DNA of 64,000 nt, taken from positions 152,941,797-153,005,796 of the forward strand of contig VDFB02047230.1 of assembly GCA_007258455.2 (NCBI GenBank). Reading direction: 5' to 3'. Source of the DNA: Sequoia sempervirens. Taxonomy: Eukaryota > Streptophyta > Pinopsida > Cupressales > Cupressaceae. Position numbers and translations under genes: made by a program. This document shows positions 23,986 to 34,230 of the stretch, piece after piece (position 1 is the first letter of the stretch; each line of letters starts with the position of its first letter). The notes under the pieces were generated by a model, which made no database searches, had not been told where the DNA came from, and saw nothing but the letters and a program-made list of their open reading frames with translations.

Positions 23986-24620
23986 TATTAAATATCTATC
24001 AAATCATAATAATAAGCAATAGAATAGACAAGGTAGTGAACTATTTGGAAAAATGCCTCAAAGAAATGTTGTCTCAATGTGCATGTCATGGCATTCCATC
24101 ACCATAAGACCACATTTCTTCGAGGCATTTTACAAATAGTTCACTTCCTTGTCTATGCTACCACATTTTTCATTCATCTCAACCAAAGCATTTTATCAAA
24201 CAATTCATTGCCTTGCTGCTGTGGTTAAAAGTCTAAAATAGGTGCTTTCGAACAAGCTATGGATGCTTGGAATAATTCTATCAAAGCATAATAGTAAGCA
24301 ATAACATAGACAAGGAAATGAACAGTTTGAAAAAATTGCTCAAAGAAATGAGGTCTCATGGTGATGGAATTCCATGACAATCAAAAGAAATTTTTATTCT
24401 CATGGCATTCCATCACCATGAAACCTCATTTCTTTGAGTCATTTTTTTCAAAAGTATGTCTATGCTACCACATTTTTCATACATGTCTACCAAAGCATTT
24501 TATCAAATAGTTCAATGCCTTGCTACTATGGCTAAAAGCATAAAAAATGTGACTTAAAATAAGCTATGGATGCTTGGAAAAAGTTAACCAAAGAATAACA
24601 GTAAGCAAAAAGCTATGGTC
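23986..24620. repeat. Inverted-repeat array of PPR-gene fragments, part 2
   Basis: It continues the array after the insertion: plus arm 23990-24085, minus 24086-24205, plus 24280-24380, minus 24398-24510, then a truncated plus piece to about 24620 where the satellite begins. The tightest centre is near 24385 (AATCAAAAG against its complement), like those near 20743 and 21120. Confidence 0.75.
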
Positions 24621-24699
24621 TCGTGGCTTTTTTTCACACGAAAATCAGCATTGGAGTTCGGTTGGAGGCTAAAAAACTACTTGTAAGGGCATAAATAAA

Positions 24700-27010
24700 T
24701 CTTGTTCTACAACTCATATGATGAAAATGACTATTTCAACACATCCGGATGGGTATGTTTAGGTTAGGTATGGTCCCTTTTCGCATCCAAATAGGCCAAA
24801 GCGGTCTGAGCTACGTTCAACTGTCGAAATCCCTTAAGAGTCCAAAGTGCAAAAGGGCAGCAATCTTTGATAGACTATTACTCAGAAACCATGATGCCCA
24901 CAAATTTTTTTTCTAAGGCTATGAGATCATGTTGGGCCCCTCTATAATAACCTCTCTCATCTTTTGCTATCTCAAAGGAGTTTTCCTATGGTGACAATTT
25001 TTTAGTTGAGGGAAAAGTTGTCAAATGCAAGCAGTGTAAAGTTGCAAAGTGGTGCAACTTTCATTTTACAACTCATACAACCAAATGGACTATTCCAAAA
25101 AATTTGGATGGGTATTTTTATGCTAGATATGGTCCTCTTTTTCACCCAAATATGTTGAATCACTCTGAACTACATTGGACTGACGATTTCCCTTAAGAGT
25201 CCAAAGTGCTAAAAGAAACAATCTTTGAAGGGTTGTTTCTTGGAAACCGTGATGTTACAGACTCTCCATCTGAGGATATGGGATCATGTTGGGACCATCT
25301 ACAATAACCTCTCTCTATTTTTGCTATCTTGGAGGTGTTTTCATGTGGTGACGAGTTTTTAGTTGAGGGAAAAGTTTTCAAATGCAAGCAGTGTAAAGTT
25401 GCAAAGTGGTGCAACTTTCATTCTACAACCCGTACGACTAGAAAAACTATTCCAACACATCTAATGGGTATGTTTACACTAGGGGTGGTCCTATTTTCCA
25501 CCCAAATATGTCGAATCACTCTGAGCTACATTAGACCGGCGATTTCCCTCAAGAGTCCAAAGTGCTAAAAGGAAACAATCTTTGAAGGGTTATTTCTCAG
25601 AAATTGTAATGCTTACAAACTCTTCATCTAAGGCTATGGGATCATGTTCAGACCATCTACAATAACCTCTCTCAATTTTTTCTATCTCGGAGACGTTTTC
25701 CCGTGGTGAAAAATTTTTAGTTGAGGGAAAAGTTGTTAGATGCAAGTAGTGTAAAGTTGCAAAGTGGTGCAACTTTCATTCTGCAAGTCGTACGACCAAA
25801 TGGGATTGTTCCACCATGTATAGATAGGTACATTTATAATAGGGATAGTCCTCTTTTGCACCAAAATATGCTGAATCACTCCAAACTACATTGGACCAAT
25901 GATTTCCCTTAAGAGTCTAAAGTGCTAAAAGACAACAATATTTGAAGGGCTATTTATCAGAAACCGTGATGCTTACAGACTCTCCGTCTGAGGCTATGGG
26001 ATCATGTTGGAACCATCTATAATAATCTCTCTCCATTTTTTCTATCTTGAAGGAATTTTCTATGGTGATGATTTTTCAGTTGAGGGAAAAGTTGTCAAAT
26101 GCAAGCAACGTAAAGTTGCAAAGTAGTGCAACTTTCATTCTGCAACTCGTACGACCAAACAGACTGTTCCAACACATTTGGATGGGTATTTTTATGCTAG
26201 GGATGGTCCTTTTTTCCACCCAAATACACTGAATCACTCTTAGGTACATTGGACTAGCGATTTCCCTTAAAAGTCCAAAGTGCTAAAAGTTAGCAATCTT
26301 TGAAGGGTTATTTCTTGGAAACCATGGTGTTTATAGACTCTCCATCTAAGGCTATGGGATTTTTTTGGGACCATCTAAAATAACCTCTCTCATTTTTTTC
26401 TATCTTCGAGGTGTTTTCCTGTAGTGACGAGTTTTTAGTTTAGAGAAGAGTTGTCAAATGCAAGGAGTGTAAAGTTGCAAAGTGGTACAACTTTCTTTCT
26501 GCAACTCGTATGACCAAACAGACTATTCCAAGACGTCTAGATGGGTACATTTACACTAGGGATGGTCCTCTTTTGCACCCAAATATGCCGAATCACTCTG
26601 AGCTACATTGGACCTGCGATTTCCCTTAAGAGTCCAAAGTGCTAAAAGGTAGGAATCTTTGAAGGGCTATTTCTTGGAAATCGTGATGCTTATACACTCT
26701 TTGTGTGAGGCTATGGGATTGTGTTTGGACCCTCTACAATAAACTCTCTCGGTTTTTGCTATCTTGGAGGGGAATTTTCCCATGGTGATGAGTTTTTTGT
26801 TGAGGGAAAAGTTATTAAATGCAAACAGTGTAAAGTTGCAAAGTGGTGCAACTTTCATTTTGCAACTCATACGACCAAAAAACTTGTTCCAACACATCTA
26901 GATGGGTATTTTTATGCTAGGGATGGTCCTCTTTTGCACCCAAATACGTTGAATCACTCTGAGCTACATTGGACCAGCAATTTCCCTTAAGAGTCTAAAG
27001 TACTAAAAGA
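24700..27010. repeat. Tandem satellite, unit about 358 bp, six to seven units
   Basis: The landmark CCTCTCTC recurs at about 24951, 25311, 25666, 26026, 26384 and 26743 (spacing 355-360). Each unit includes TTTTTAGTTGAGGGAAAAGTTGTC, here given in parts: a TTTAGTTGAGGGAAAAG core, a GCAAAGTGGTGCAACTTTCA core and a CCCTTAAGAGTCCAAAGTGC tail. Most units keep one open frame of 60-89 codons in sense (25329-25568, 26047-26232, 26721-26990), with CKQCKVAKWCNFH. The period is not a multiple of three. Diverged copies lie at 38.7-39.6 kb. Confidence 0.9.
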
Positions 27011-27780
27011 CCATACCATCTATTGTACAGTCTATAGCTCGATAGTATGGCCATGGTAGATGTTATTAGGACTATATAAGGTGAATGTGTGGGCTTAAAG
27101 AGCTAGAAAGGTCTGTAGTTGAGTTGGTGAGTTACCATGCATGGCAAAAATGAGTGAAATTAGGTGAAAAATGGTGGTTACAACATGCTAATGCCAATGA
27201 AACATGTGAGCAACAAGATTTAAGGTTGTATCAAGCTTGTGCAAGTCCTAATATATGTGTTTGATGAGTTTATAGGGTGTGGCAAGGTTGGAAACATTGA
27301 TTTCCTTAAAAACCTCATGAAAGTTGCTAAAAATGAGGGTTTGGTGAAATAGAGCTTTAGAAAGCATATCTCACCAAAAAAGTAGTGGTTTTGGTAGTTT
27401 GGTAAGTTTTTTAATGTTGCCCCATCAAAATTTCAGGTTTGGGAATTGTTTAAATATGAGTCTCTTTGTAAAATGGGCCTATTTTGGGGTCTTGGACAAC
27501 AAAAGAGTGCTAGTTTGAAGTCTTTGTTTCAAAGGAACCTACTAAAGTGTTGAAAGTGTCAAGGGTTGGTTAGTTGAGCTATTCCTTAGTGTGCAAAGTG
27601 AGAAAAAGAGGTTTGCAGACCTACTAGGAACAATAACTATTTTAGTGAAGTTGCACCCAAGTTTGGGTTTGAGGATCAAATTGGAGTTTGAATTAGCTTG
27701 AATTGTAATTGTGTTGTTTAAAGTCACCTAGCTCTTGCATCAAAAAACTCTTACCCAATCAACTTGAACATCATACACAC
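27011..27780. repeat. Copy of an unclassified dispersed repeat
   Basis: It has weak but ordered similarity to 23300-23970 (GAGTCTCTTTGTAAAATGGG-type phrase, then a TTTCAAAGGAAC phrase, then a TTGAATTG...GTGTTG end). No coding potential is recognised; open frames here look fortuitous. Confidence 0.4.
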
Positions 27781-27842
27781 CCAAATACCTTATTTCCACT
27801 TTGCTAGATCAAAGACTCAATTACATTGGAAATGACCTTCAC

Positions 27843-27855
27843 ATGACCTTTTTAC
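27843..27855. repeat. LINE target-site duplication, left copy
   Basis: ATGACCTTTTTAC, 13 bp, is identical to 28178-28190. Confidence 0.85.
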
Positions 27856-28177
27856 TTTTTTTTTTTGGAAAAAGTGGCAAGCCATTGTAATTTATTATAT
27901 ATAAATAGAATATATTACAAAACCTCGTTCAAATGAGCATACCAGCAGAAAAGAACCAGGAAGAAAACCTCCAATTGTAGCTCGATTAAGTACAAAAAGC
28001 TCTAACAGAATTGTCCCAATAACAGTAACAAAGCATACACTTGTATGACTATTTCAACCTATGAGTTTCCAAAATTTATACCCATTTACATTTTATACAT
28101 ACCCTTTATACAATGCCAGACATTTGACCCATATTTTTAAAAAAATCACTAGATATAGATTATTCCCATACACAGTT
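27856..28177 (-). mobile_element. 5'-truncated LINE 3' end
   Basis: On the minus strand a 322-bp insertion ends in TTGCCACTTTTTCC plus a run of A (plus-strand T run at 27856-27866) and is bracketed by a perfect 13-bp duplication. The 3' part resembles the C-terminal coding end and short 3' UTR of plant L1-type LINEs (minus-strand GGTTTTCTTCCTGGTTCTTT). Its length shows strong 5' truncation. A SINE is less likely, since no A/B box is apparent. Confidence 0.8.
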
Positions 28178-28190
28178 ATGACCTTTTTAC
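28178..28190. repeat. LINE target-site duplication, right copy
   Basis: ATGACCTTTTTAC, identical to 27843-27855. Confidence 0.85.
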
Positions 28191-28217
28191 ATTGTTTCAC
28201 ATTTAAAAATTCAAATT

Positions 28218-29938
28218 TTACAAAATTTTCCTATTTGAGGCATTCAAGGCATAGTCTTCCACAAGAGTAGCATGTTGACGTTCTGGAGTGACAAGCACCT
28301 GTAAAAACCATCAAGGTACTAGTTAAACTGCATTCAATAGAAAATATGCTTAGAATAACCAATCTATATTATTCTAAATGACCTAATTGATGACGAGATC
28401 TTAATGCAAACTATAAAAAAAACTTACAATAACAAATCTATATTATTGTAATATGTCGCATACCTCTTTGAAAGGATCAGAGTTGGCTATTGTTGCAGCA
28501 AGTCCATGATCAATTGTGCCAGGAATATCACAAAATTTGTCAAATGAGAAATTTATATTGTCACAATAGAAAAGATGCTTAGACTAAAAAATCTATATTA
28601 ATCTAAACAACCTGAATGATGATGAATTGGTAATGCAACCTATAAAAGATGCTTAGAATAACCAATCTATATTATTCTAAATGACCTAATTGATGATGAG
28701 ATGGTAATGCAAACTATAAAAAAACTTACAATAACAAATCTATATTATTGTAATCTATTACATACCTCTCTGAAAGGATCAGAGCTAGCTATTGTTGTAG
28801 AAGTTCCATGATCAATCATGCCAGGAATATTGTAAAAGTTGTCAAATGAGAAATCTATATTGTCACAATAGAATAGATACTTAGACTAACAAATATAAAT
28901 TAATCTAAACAACCTGAATGATGATGAATTGGTAATGAAAACTATAAAAGATGCTTAGAATAACCAATCTATATTATTCTAAATTACCTAACTAATGATG
29001 AGATGGCAATGGAAACTATTAAAAAAACTTACAATAACAAATCTATATTATTTTAATCTATCGCATACCTCTCTGAAAGGATCAGAGCTAGCTATTGTTG
29101 TAGAAGTTCCATGATCAATCATGCCTGGAATATTGCAAAAGTTGTCAAATGAGAAATCTATATTGTCACAATAGAATAGATACTTAGACTAACAAATCTA
29201 AATTAATCTAAACAACTGAATGATGATGAATTGGTAATGAAAACTATAAAAGATGCTTAGAATAACCAATCTATATTATTCTAAATGACCTAATTGATGA
29301 TGAGATGGTAATGCAGAATATAAAAGACACTTACAATAACCAATCTATATTATTGTAATCTGTCGCATACCTCTTTGAAAGGATCAAAGTTGGATATTGT
29401 TGCAGTAGGTCCATGATTAATCATGCCAAAAATATCACAAAAGTTGTCAAATGAGAGATCTATATTGTCACAATAGAAAATATGCTTAGACTAACAAATC
29501 TATATTATTCTAAACAACCCGAATGATGATGAATTGGTAATGCAAACTATAAAAGATTCTTAGAATTACCAATCTATATTATTCTAAATGACCTAATTGA
29601 TGATGAGATGGTAATGAAAACTATAAAAGATGCTTATAATAACCAATCTATATTATTGCAATATGTCGCATACCTCTTCGAAAGGATCAGAGTTGGATAT
29701 TGTTGCAATAGGTCCATGATCAATCATGTCAGGAATATCGCAAAAGTATACAAAATATCAATATTAAACACATTTACATCACAAGAGTATACAAAATATC
29801 AGTATTAAATAAGGAACACTAATGAACTTAAGCATAATGAACCTAAGCATTGTACCTTCCATTCTTGAATATGCTATTCAAGTGTGCTTGAAGGGTCATC
29901 TCTTTGCTTAAGAGTATCCAATATTGCTTCACGATCAA
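28218..29938 (-). pseudogene. Multi-exon gene remnant with a five-fold tandem exon
   Basis: In minus-strand order: an exon entering from the assembly gap (29938-29855; DREAILDTLKQRDDPSSTLE, one TAG, HIQEWK, donor GTACAA); five copies of one exon; and a terminal exon from 28298 after TTTTTACAG (VLVTPERQHATLVEDYALNA) to a TAA near 28218. The repeated exon (about 89 bp) carries IDHGLAATIANSDPFKE or variants, each followed by a GTATG donor, and most are preceded by a TATAG acceptor; the copy at 28464 has lost the acceptor G. The exon is homologous to the last visible exon of the 54.9-57.5 kb locus (HGTSTTIASSDPFRE against HGFTTIVASLMPLIE). Function unknown. Confidence 0.6.
28350..29760 (-). repeat. 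Tandem exon-intron repeat, period about 302 bp, five units
   Basis: The landmark CATACCTCT recurs near 28460, 28761, 29064, 29366 and 29670 (spacing 301-304). Each unit holds one exon copy and an intron with several short hairpins of the type TTAGAATAA...TTATTCTAA and TTACAATAA...TTATTGTAA. Confidence 0.9.
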
Positions 29939-30038
29939 NNNNNNNNNNNNNNNNNNNNNNNNNNNNNNNNNNNNNNNNNNNNNNNNNNNNNNNNNNNNNN
30001 NNNNNNNNNNNNNNNNNNNNNNNNNNNNNNNNNNNNNN
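29939..30038. other. Assembly gap (100 N)
   Basis: Exactly 100 N, the usual placeholder for a gap of unknown length. It separates the multi-exon gene remnant from the gypsy RNase H fragment, so that junction cannot be trusted. Confidence 0.99.
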
Positions 30039-30176
30039 TAGTAGTATTGTTAGTGTTTTCAAATTACAAATTGAAAGAAAAGGGGAAGATATTTCCTTTT
30101 GGGGATATGAGAACTATCCCTGATCCAAAACTAGTGGAAGAACAACTACCATCAAACTCCAAAATCTAAATATAAT
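30039..30176 (-). pseudogene. Archaeal-type RNase H fragment, Tat-like gypsy element
   Basis: The minus-strand reading ILEFDGSCSSTSFGSG, then IVLISPKGNIFPFSF, then a TAA, then FENTNNTT matches the start of the RNase H-type domain (FDGS catalytic region) found in plant Tat-branch elements. It is cut by the gap. It follows the protease region after only about 200 bp, with no reverse transcriptase between. Confidence 0.75.
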
Positions 30177-30189
30177 TTGAACTTCCTAT

Positions 30190-31010
30190 GTTGACAATTT
30201 TGAAATATGAAATCTCCTCACTTGAAGAGGATGAGTCATTAGTTACTTGAATTTCACTTGAATCATCATCTAATGACTCAAGAACTTCATTAGTCATCAA
30301 GAAATAGGTGCCCATTCTGGAGGACTCAAAAAGAATATAAAATTTTGGATCCTCATATTTTGTCACATTGTACTTAGCTCCCATTTTCAGAAGAATTTTT
30401 TACATAATACCTTTGACAAGTATTTTGGCTTCAGACCAATCTATGTTCATCTCACCACTGAAATCCTTGTAGAAAATTTGTCCCAACAATATTCCATATG
30501 TAGCTAGGACATCAACTATAAGAACCATCATCTTTACCTTCTTATTAGGGAAAGCAACAAATGAAAAATAAGCATCTTTAATTTTCCCTATGAGGGGCAC
30601 TTGCTTGGTTTCCATAGAAAAGCATAGGCCAAAATTATTTGGCAAAGTTAATCCCAAAACTTTAGCTACTTTGGCTAGCATCGCATTGTCAGATGCACCT
30701 GAATCAATGATGCAATTACTAAGTTTATGACTATTGAATAGAAGATAACATAGAAAGGTTCTATTTTCCTAGGAAAAAATGAAGGATTTGCAATGAGGTT
30801 GCATTGTAATGGCCTTGGTTTGGGAGAAATAGGTGCATTTTTGGAAGAGTCTTGACCAAAATGAGCTCCTTTTATTTCGACAAACTTGGCCAATCTATTA
30901 AATTGTTTAGGGTTATCTTGGAGATACTCAACCTCAAACATTTGTATTTTAGTCTTCTTAGCATGATCTATAATATCAAAATCTTGGTAAGGGTACACCA
31001 AAGAAGACAA
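30190..31010 (-). pseudogene. Aspartic protease and linker, Tat-like gypsy element
   Basis: 30681-30400 reads LAKVAKVLGLTLPNNFG, then KQVPLIGKIKDAYFSF, LVADIPASYG-like and an IDWSEAKI tail; this is the retropepsin-like domain of a gypsy family I associate with conifers. The catalytic box is just upstream, near 30720, where a SGASDN-type motif has become SGASDNAML-like at the shift between 30681 and 30675. 31010-30675 is the preceding linker (VEYLQDNPKQFNRLAKFVEIKGAHFG). 30384-30190 is the acidic Ser-rich tail. Stops and a shift break the frame. Confidence 0.75.
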
Positions 31011-32430
31011 GGGGTTTTTACTTTAGGTTTTTTGGTTTGGTGCATTGGCTCTAGATATAGAAGAAGAAGTAGAAGGATTTGGTGTACTTGTCTATTTCTC
31101 TCTATGCCTTTTGTTTGAACTAGTAAAGGGGGCCCCCTCTTAGCAATTGTGAATGTTGGGCATGGGTAATCCTTTAAATTAGTTCCATCAACCTCCTATT
31201 GAATATTCAACTAATTTTTAGAGTGGGTGAAAATAACATAAGCCTCACCATATGTCTCTTCTTCTTATTTAGCCCCTTCTTGTTTAGCCTTGTGCAACCC
31301 TCCCTCTCTCTCCCTCAAGTCTTTTTAAGGTTGATCTTTGTATGAAAATTCTATTTTTTCTCCTTATGCTCTCTACTCTCATCCTGATGATGGATCATGG
31401 AGTGTGATCTGAAACATTGATGCAAAAAATTTGCACACAATTGAATCCAAAAATAACTTAGCAAATCATTATGGATTGTGGAAACTTGATAACTCTTCTT
31501 TATATTTTAGAAAATTGATGTTAGAGTTGCCAACTATCTCTAATTCCTCCTCCATTAAGATATTAGCACCATCTTTTGAGACATATTCTTATTGTGGAAG
31601 ATCATCTTGTTTAGATTCATAAAATCCCACTAATGCATTTACAAGTGGTGCCTCCAACAATAGCTTTCCTTGTGGTGGGGGAAGTCTGTTCTGGTTTTGA
31701 TTCCTTGTAGCATTGTTTGGATAGTTAGAAGCATTGGGGTATATTCTCCTTGGAATGTCCATGTAAGAGGGGATAGACAAAATTTGGGACATCTACTTCT
31801 TGAGAGCCAACAATTCATTGGCTAGCTTCTACACCATAGGGTTTGTGGTGTTAGCAGAAGGTGAGGCCAAAGAGGACTCTCCTTTAGACCTATTTGAATC
31901 TTTCCTTGTTTTTCCTACAAGGATTATATTGTCCTCTACTTTGGTGGCCAAACTAAGTGGCTGCAAGATTAGCTAGGAATACTCTTCATAGAAGAAAGCT
32001 AACCTCAAGCAATTGCGAGTTAATAAATAATTACTTCAAGTTTTCAGTTTTAGGATGAGTAATAGTTGGGATTCTATTTTATAACTTATTAAACTTGGAC
32101 ATGAATTTTTGGATGGGCTCATGTGGTTCCTTTTTCATTTGAGTGAGCTAGGCCAACAAAGCATGATCATCTTCTACTAGTTTAAACTTCTCTTCAAATT
32201 TAGTTTTAAGTGTAGCCCAACTAGTAATACTTCCATTTGAGAGATGATAAAACCAATCAGCATCCACTCCTTGAAGTGTTTCTACAAACAACCTCATGGA
32301 CACATCTTCATGCTCTACTCCAAGGACTCCACATGCAATGTAGAATGTGACAATGTGCTCATCAGGATGTTGTTTTCCATCCCCATAGAACTTGGGAAAT
32401 TTATTTCAAGAACCAAAAGTAAGTTCATGT
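31011..32430 (-). pseudogene. Gag of the Tat-like gypsy element
   Basis: The minus strand carries the Gag capsid core: KFPKFYGDGKQHPDEHIVTF near 32410, then DADWFYHLSNGSITSWATL, then KFEEKFKLVEDDHALLAQL and KKEPHEPIQKFMSKFNKL near 32050. 31792-31589 is a more C-terminal Asn/Pro-rich part. Several stops are present. It lies directly downstream of an LTR and PBS in the same orientation. Confidence 0.85.
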
Positions 32431-32843
32431 GATGGTGGTGCCAAATTCAATGGCCCAAAAGCATTTCCACAGAGACCTTGAGCAACCATTCTACTTGGGT
32501 TGAATAGGGGAATAACAAAACTTTGAAGTGGTGTAATAAGTAGGGCCCTACGAGCACTCAAATATTTGCTTGGTATAGGAGATATCATGTTGGTACGAGG
32601 AAAAAACCTTGTACATTGAAGAGAGGTCCTTGCATGTGTAGGAAAAAGATCAAATTTATGCATTTTCAATAATTCAAATGTAGGATCAATAAGTCCTTGA
32701 GTCCTTTTGCCACGAGTATCACTTTTTTCTACTAGAGTGCAAACTTGATAAGAAATATGGATCAAAAACAAAAAAAAATTACAAACAATAAGGTAATGGT
32801 GTACTTCAACCAAATGTATGAGGCTCTTGGTTGCATGTTTAGA
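32431..32843 (-). pseudogene. Leader and N-terminal gag region
   Basis: The region lies between PBS and Gag core. Minus-strand 32813-32406 stays open for 135 codons (for example KRTQGLIDPTFELLKMHKF), which fits an N-terminal Gag extension of this family. The start is not established. Confidence 0.45.
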
Positions 32844-32861
32844 TCACCAGTAGAGTCCCCA
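32844..32861 (-). promoter_or_regulatory. Primer-binding site of the Tat-like element
   Basis: On the minus strand TGGGGACTCTACTGGTGA follows the LTR end (CCCAACA) by five bases. It resembles the TGGCGACTC-n-CTGGGGA PBS of Tat/Ogre-type elements, often assigned to tRNA-Arg; the tRNA is not certain here. Confidence 0.6.
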
Positions 32862-32866
32862 AAAAT

Positions 32867-34212
32867 TGTTGGGTGAATACTTTGTTATCAGCTAACTTAT
32901 GACAAAATAGTTATATTAGCCACAATATGATGAGATAAAATCTCTCCTCTTAGAAAGAGGGGGCTCCCTTCTTATTGCTAACTATAATCAACTAGTAGTT
33001 CACTAAGCTTATTTACACTAAAATATCCATAAGGTGTTTCCATATCATCTAATTCTCATATTTCATAATAGATGTTTTCTTACGAACTTACAATGACAAT
33101 ATTGTGATGCTTACAATATGTAATGAACCATAAACTACTAATTAGAGAAATAATAACCGATACTCCATATAGTTAAATAAAGGAGTAACTAAAATGATAC
33201 CAACAAGTGTTAACACCAAGAAACCCACAAAATCATAGTCTTTTGTTGCTTCATATGGTAATTCAAAAAAGAAAAGGTATGGAATATAATGTGACCCAAA
33301 GTCTTCACTACATGCAAAGATAAGATAAAACAAACATAGATGATAACTCACAACCAAAAGTCTTCAAGTTGCTTTCCAATCACGAACATAAACACAACTT
33401 CAAAGATGATATTGCAGGTCAAAGACTACAAAATCAGATTTAAAACATGTCCTATAATATTTGATTCCATGTCATGATTCAATCACATACACCATAGAAT
33501 GCAATAGAAAAGACATAAGAACAATTCCAATGAATCACAAGCTTGATTCAAGACAAAGATTGAATGCCAACTTGCTTTCCTTATATTGATTGAATATGAT
33601 TTACACTTTGAACACAAAGTTTCAATGCACTCCTCAATTCGTCAGTGTTTCACTTCAATAGCTAAAAGATGATAATTACAAAAGAGGCCTCTCTTATTTA
33701 TAGAAGGAAACTATGAGTAAAATAGGAAATCTACAACTACTTTGACTTATTCAAAAGTACAATCCAATTCGATTTGGGACTATTCTCTTTTTACATGTAG
33801 TTGCATATTAAAAAAACACATGTAAAATCTCATTTACAAACTACAAACTGCATAATGAAAAACTAGGAAAATAAACTAAGTGTCTTGAAACACATTCTCT
33901 TCTACATTTTTCTCCAAAAAGTATTCATATCTTTTCAATGCCATTGGAACTTTAGTGTCATGTGGCCCTAGTGTGTAACTAGATATTGGCTAGAACTCAT
34001 GTGATAGATTCCTCTATGCTGACATGTAAACTTTATTTTCCTGTATAGTATCATCTTCAACTTATCCAAAATTACTTGGAAGTCCACTAATTTATCCAAG
34101 GAAGACAGTGAGAAAGATTCTAATTCTATCTTAGTATGAATTAGTGAAGTAAATTCCTAGACAACTATATATCTATGGGAATATTTTTTTGATTATTATC
34201 AAGTATCTAACA
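32867..34212 (-). repeat. LTR shared between two internal regions
   Basis: Plus-strand ends are TGTTGGGTGAATAC and AAGTATCTAACA, so on the minus strand it runs TGTTAGATACTT...CACCCAACA. Its 3' side bears the PBS and gag (left); its 5' side is preceded by a polypurine-like tract and a degraded 3'-type ORF (right). It therefore acts as the 5' LTR of one unit and the 3' LTR of another. No second LTR copy is visible in the window. Confidence 0.65.
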
Positions 34213-34230
34213 TAGAAGCTCCCCTATCTT
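34213..34230 (-). promoter_or_regulatory. Polypurine-tract-like sequence
   Basis: On the minus strand AAGATAGGGGAG plus a six-base spacer precedes the LTR start. The spacer is longer than usual, so this call is tentative. Confidence 0.4.

Noticed and set aside
26721..26990. Satellite frame as a BED or MYND zinc-finger gene
   Set aside because: The Cys/His spacing (C-x2-C-x6-C-x2-H) does not fit either family well, and the frame is only one of several repeat copies.
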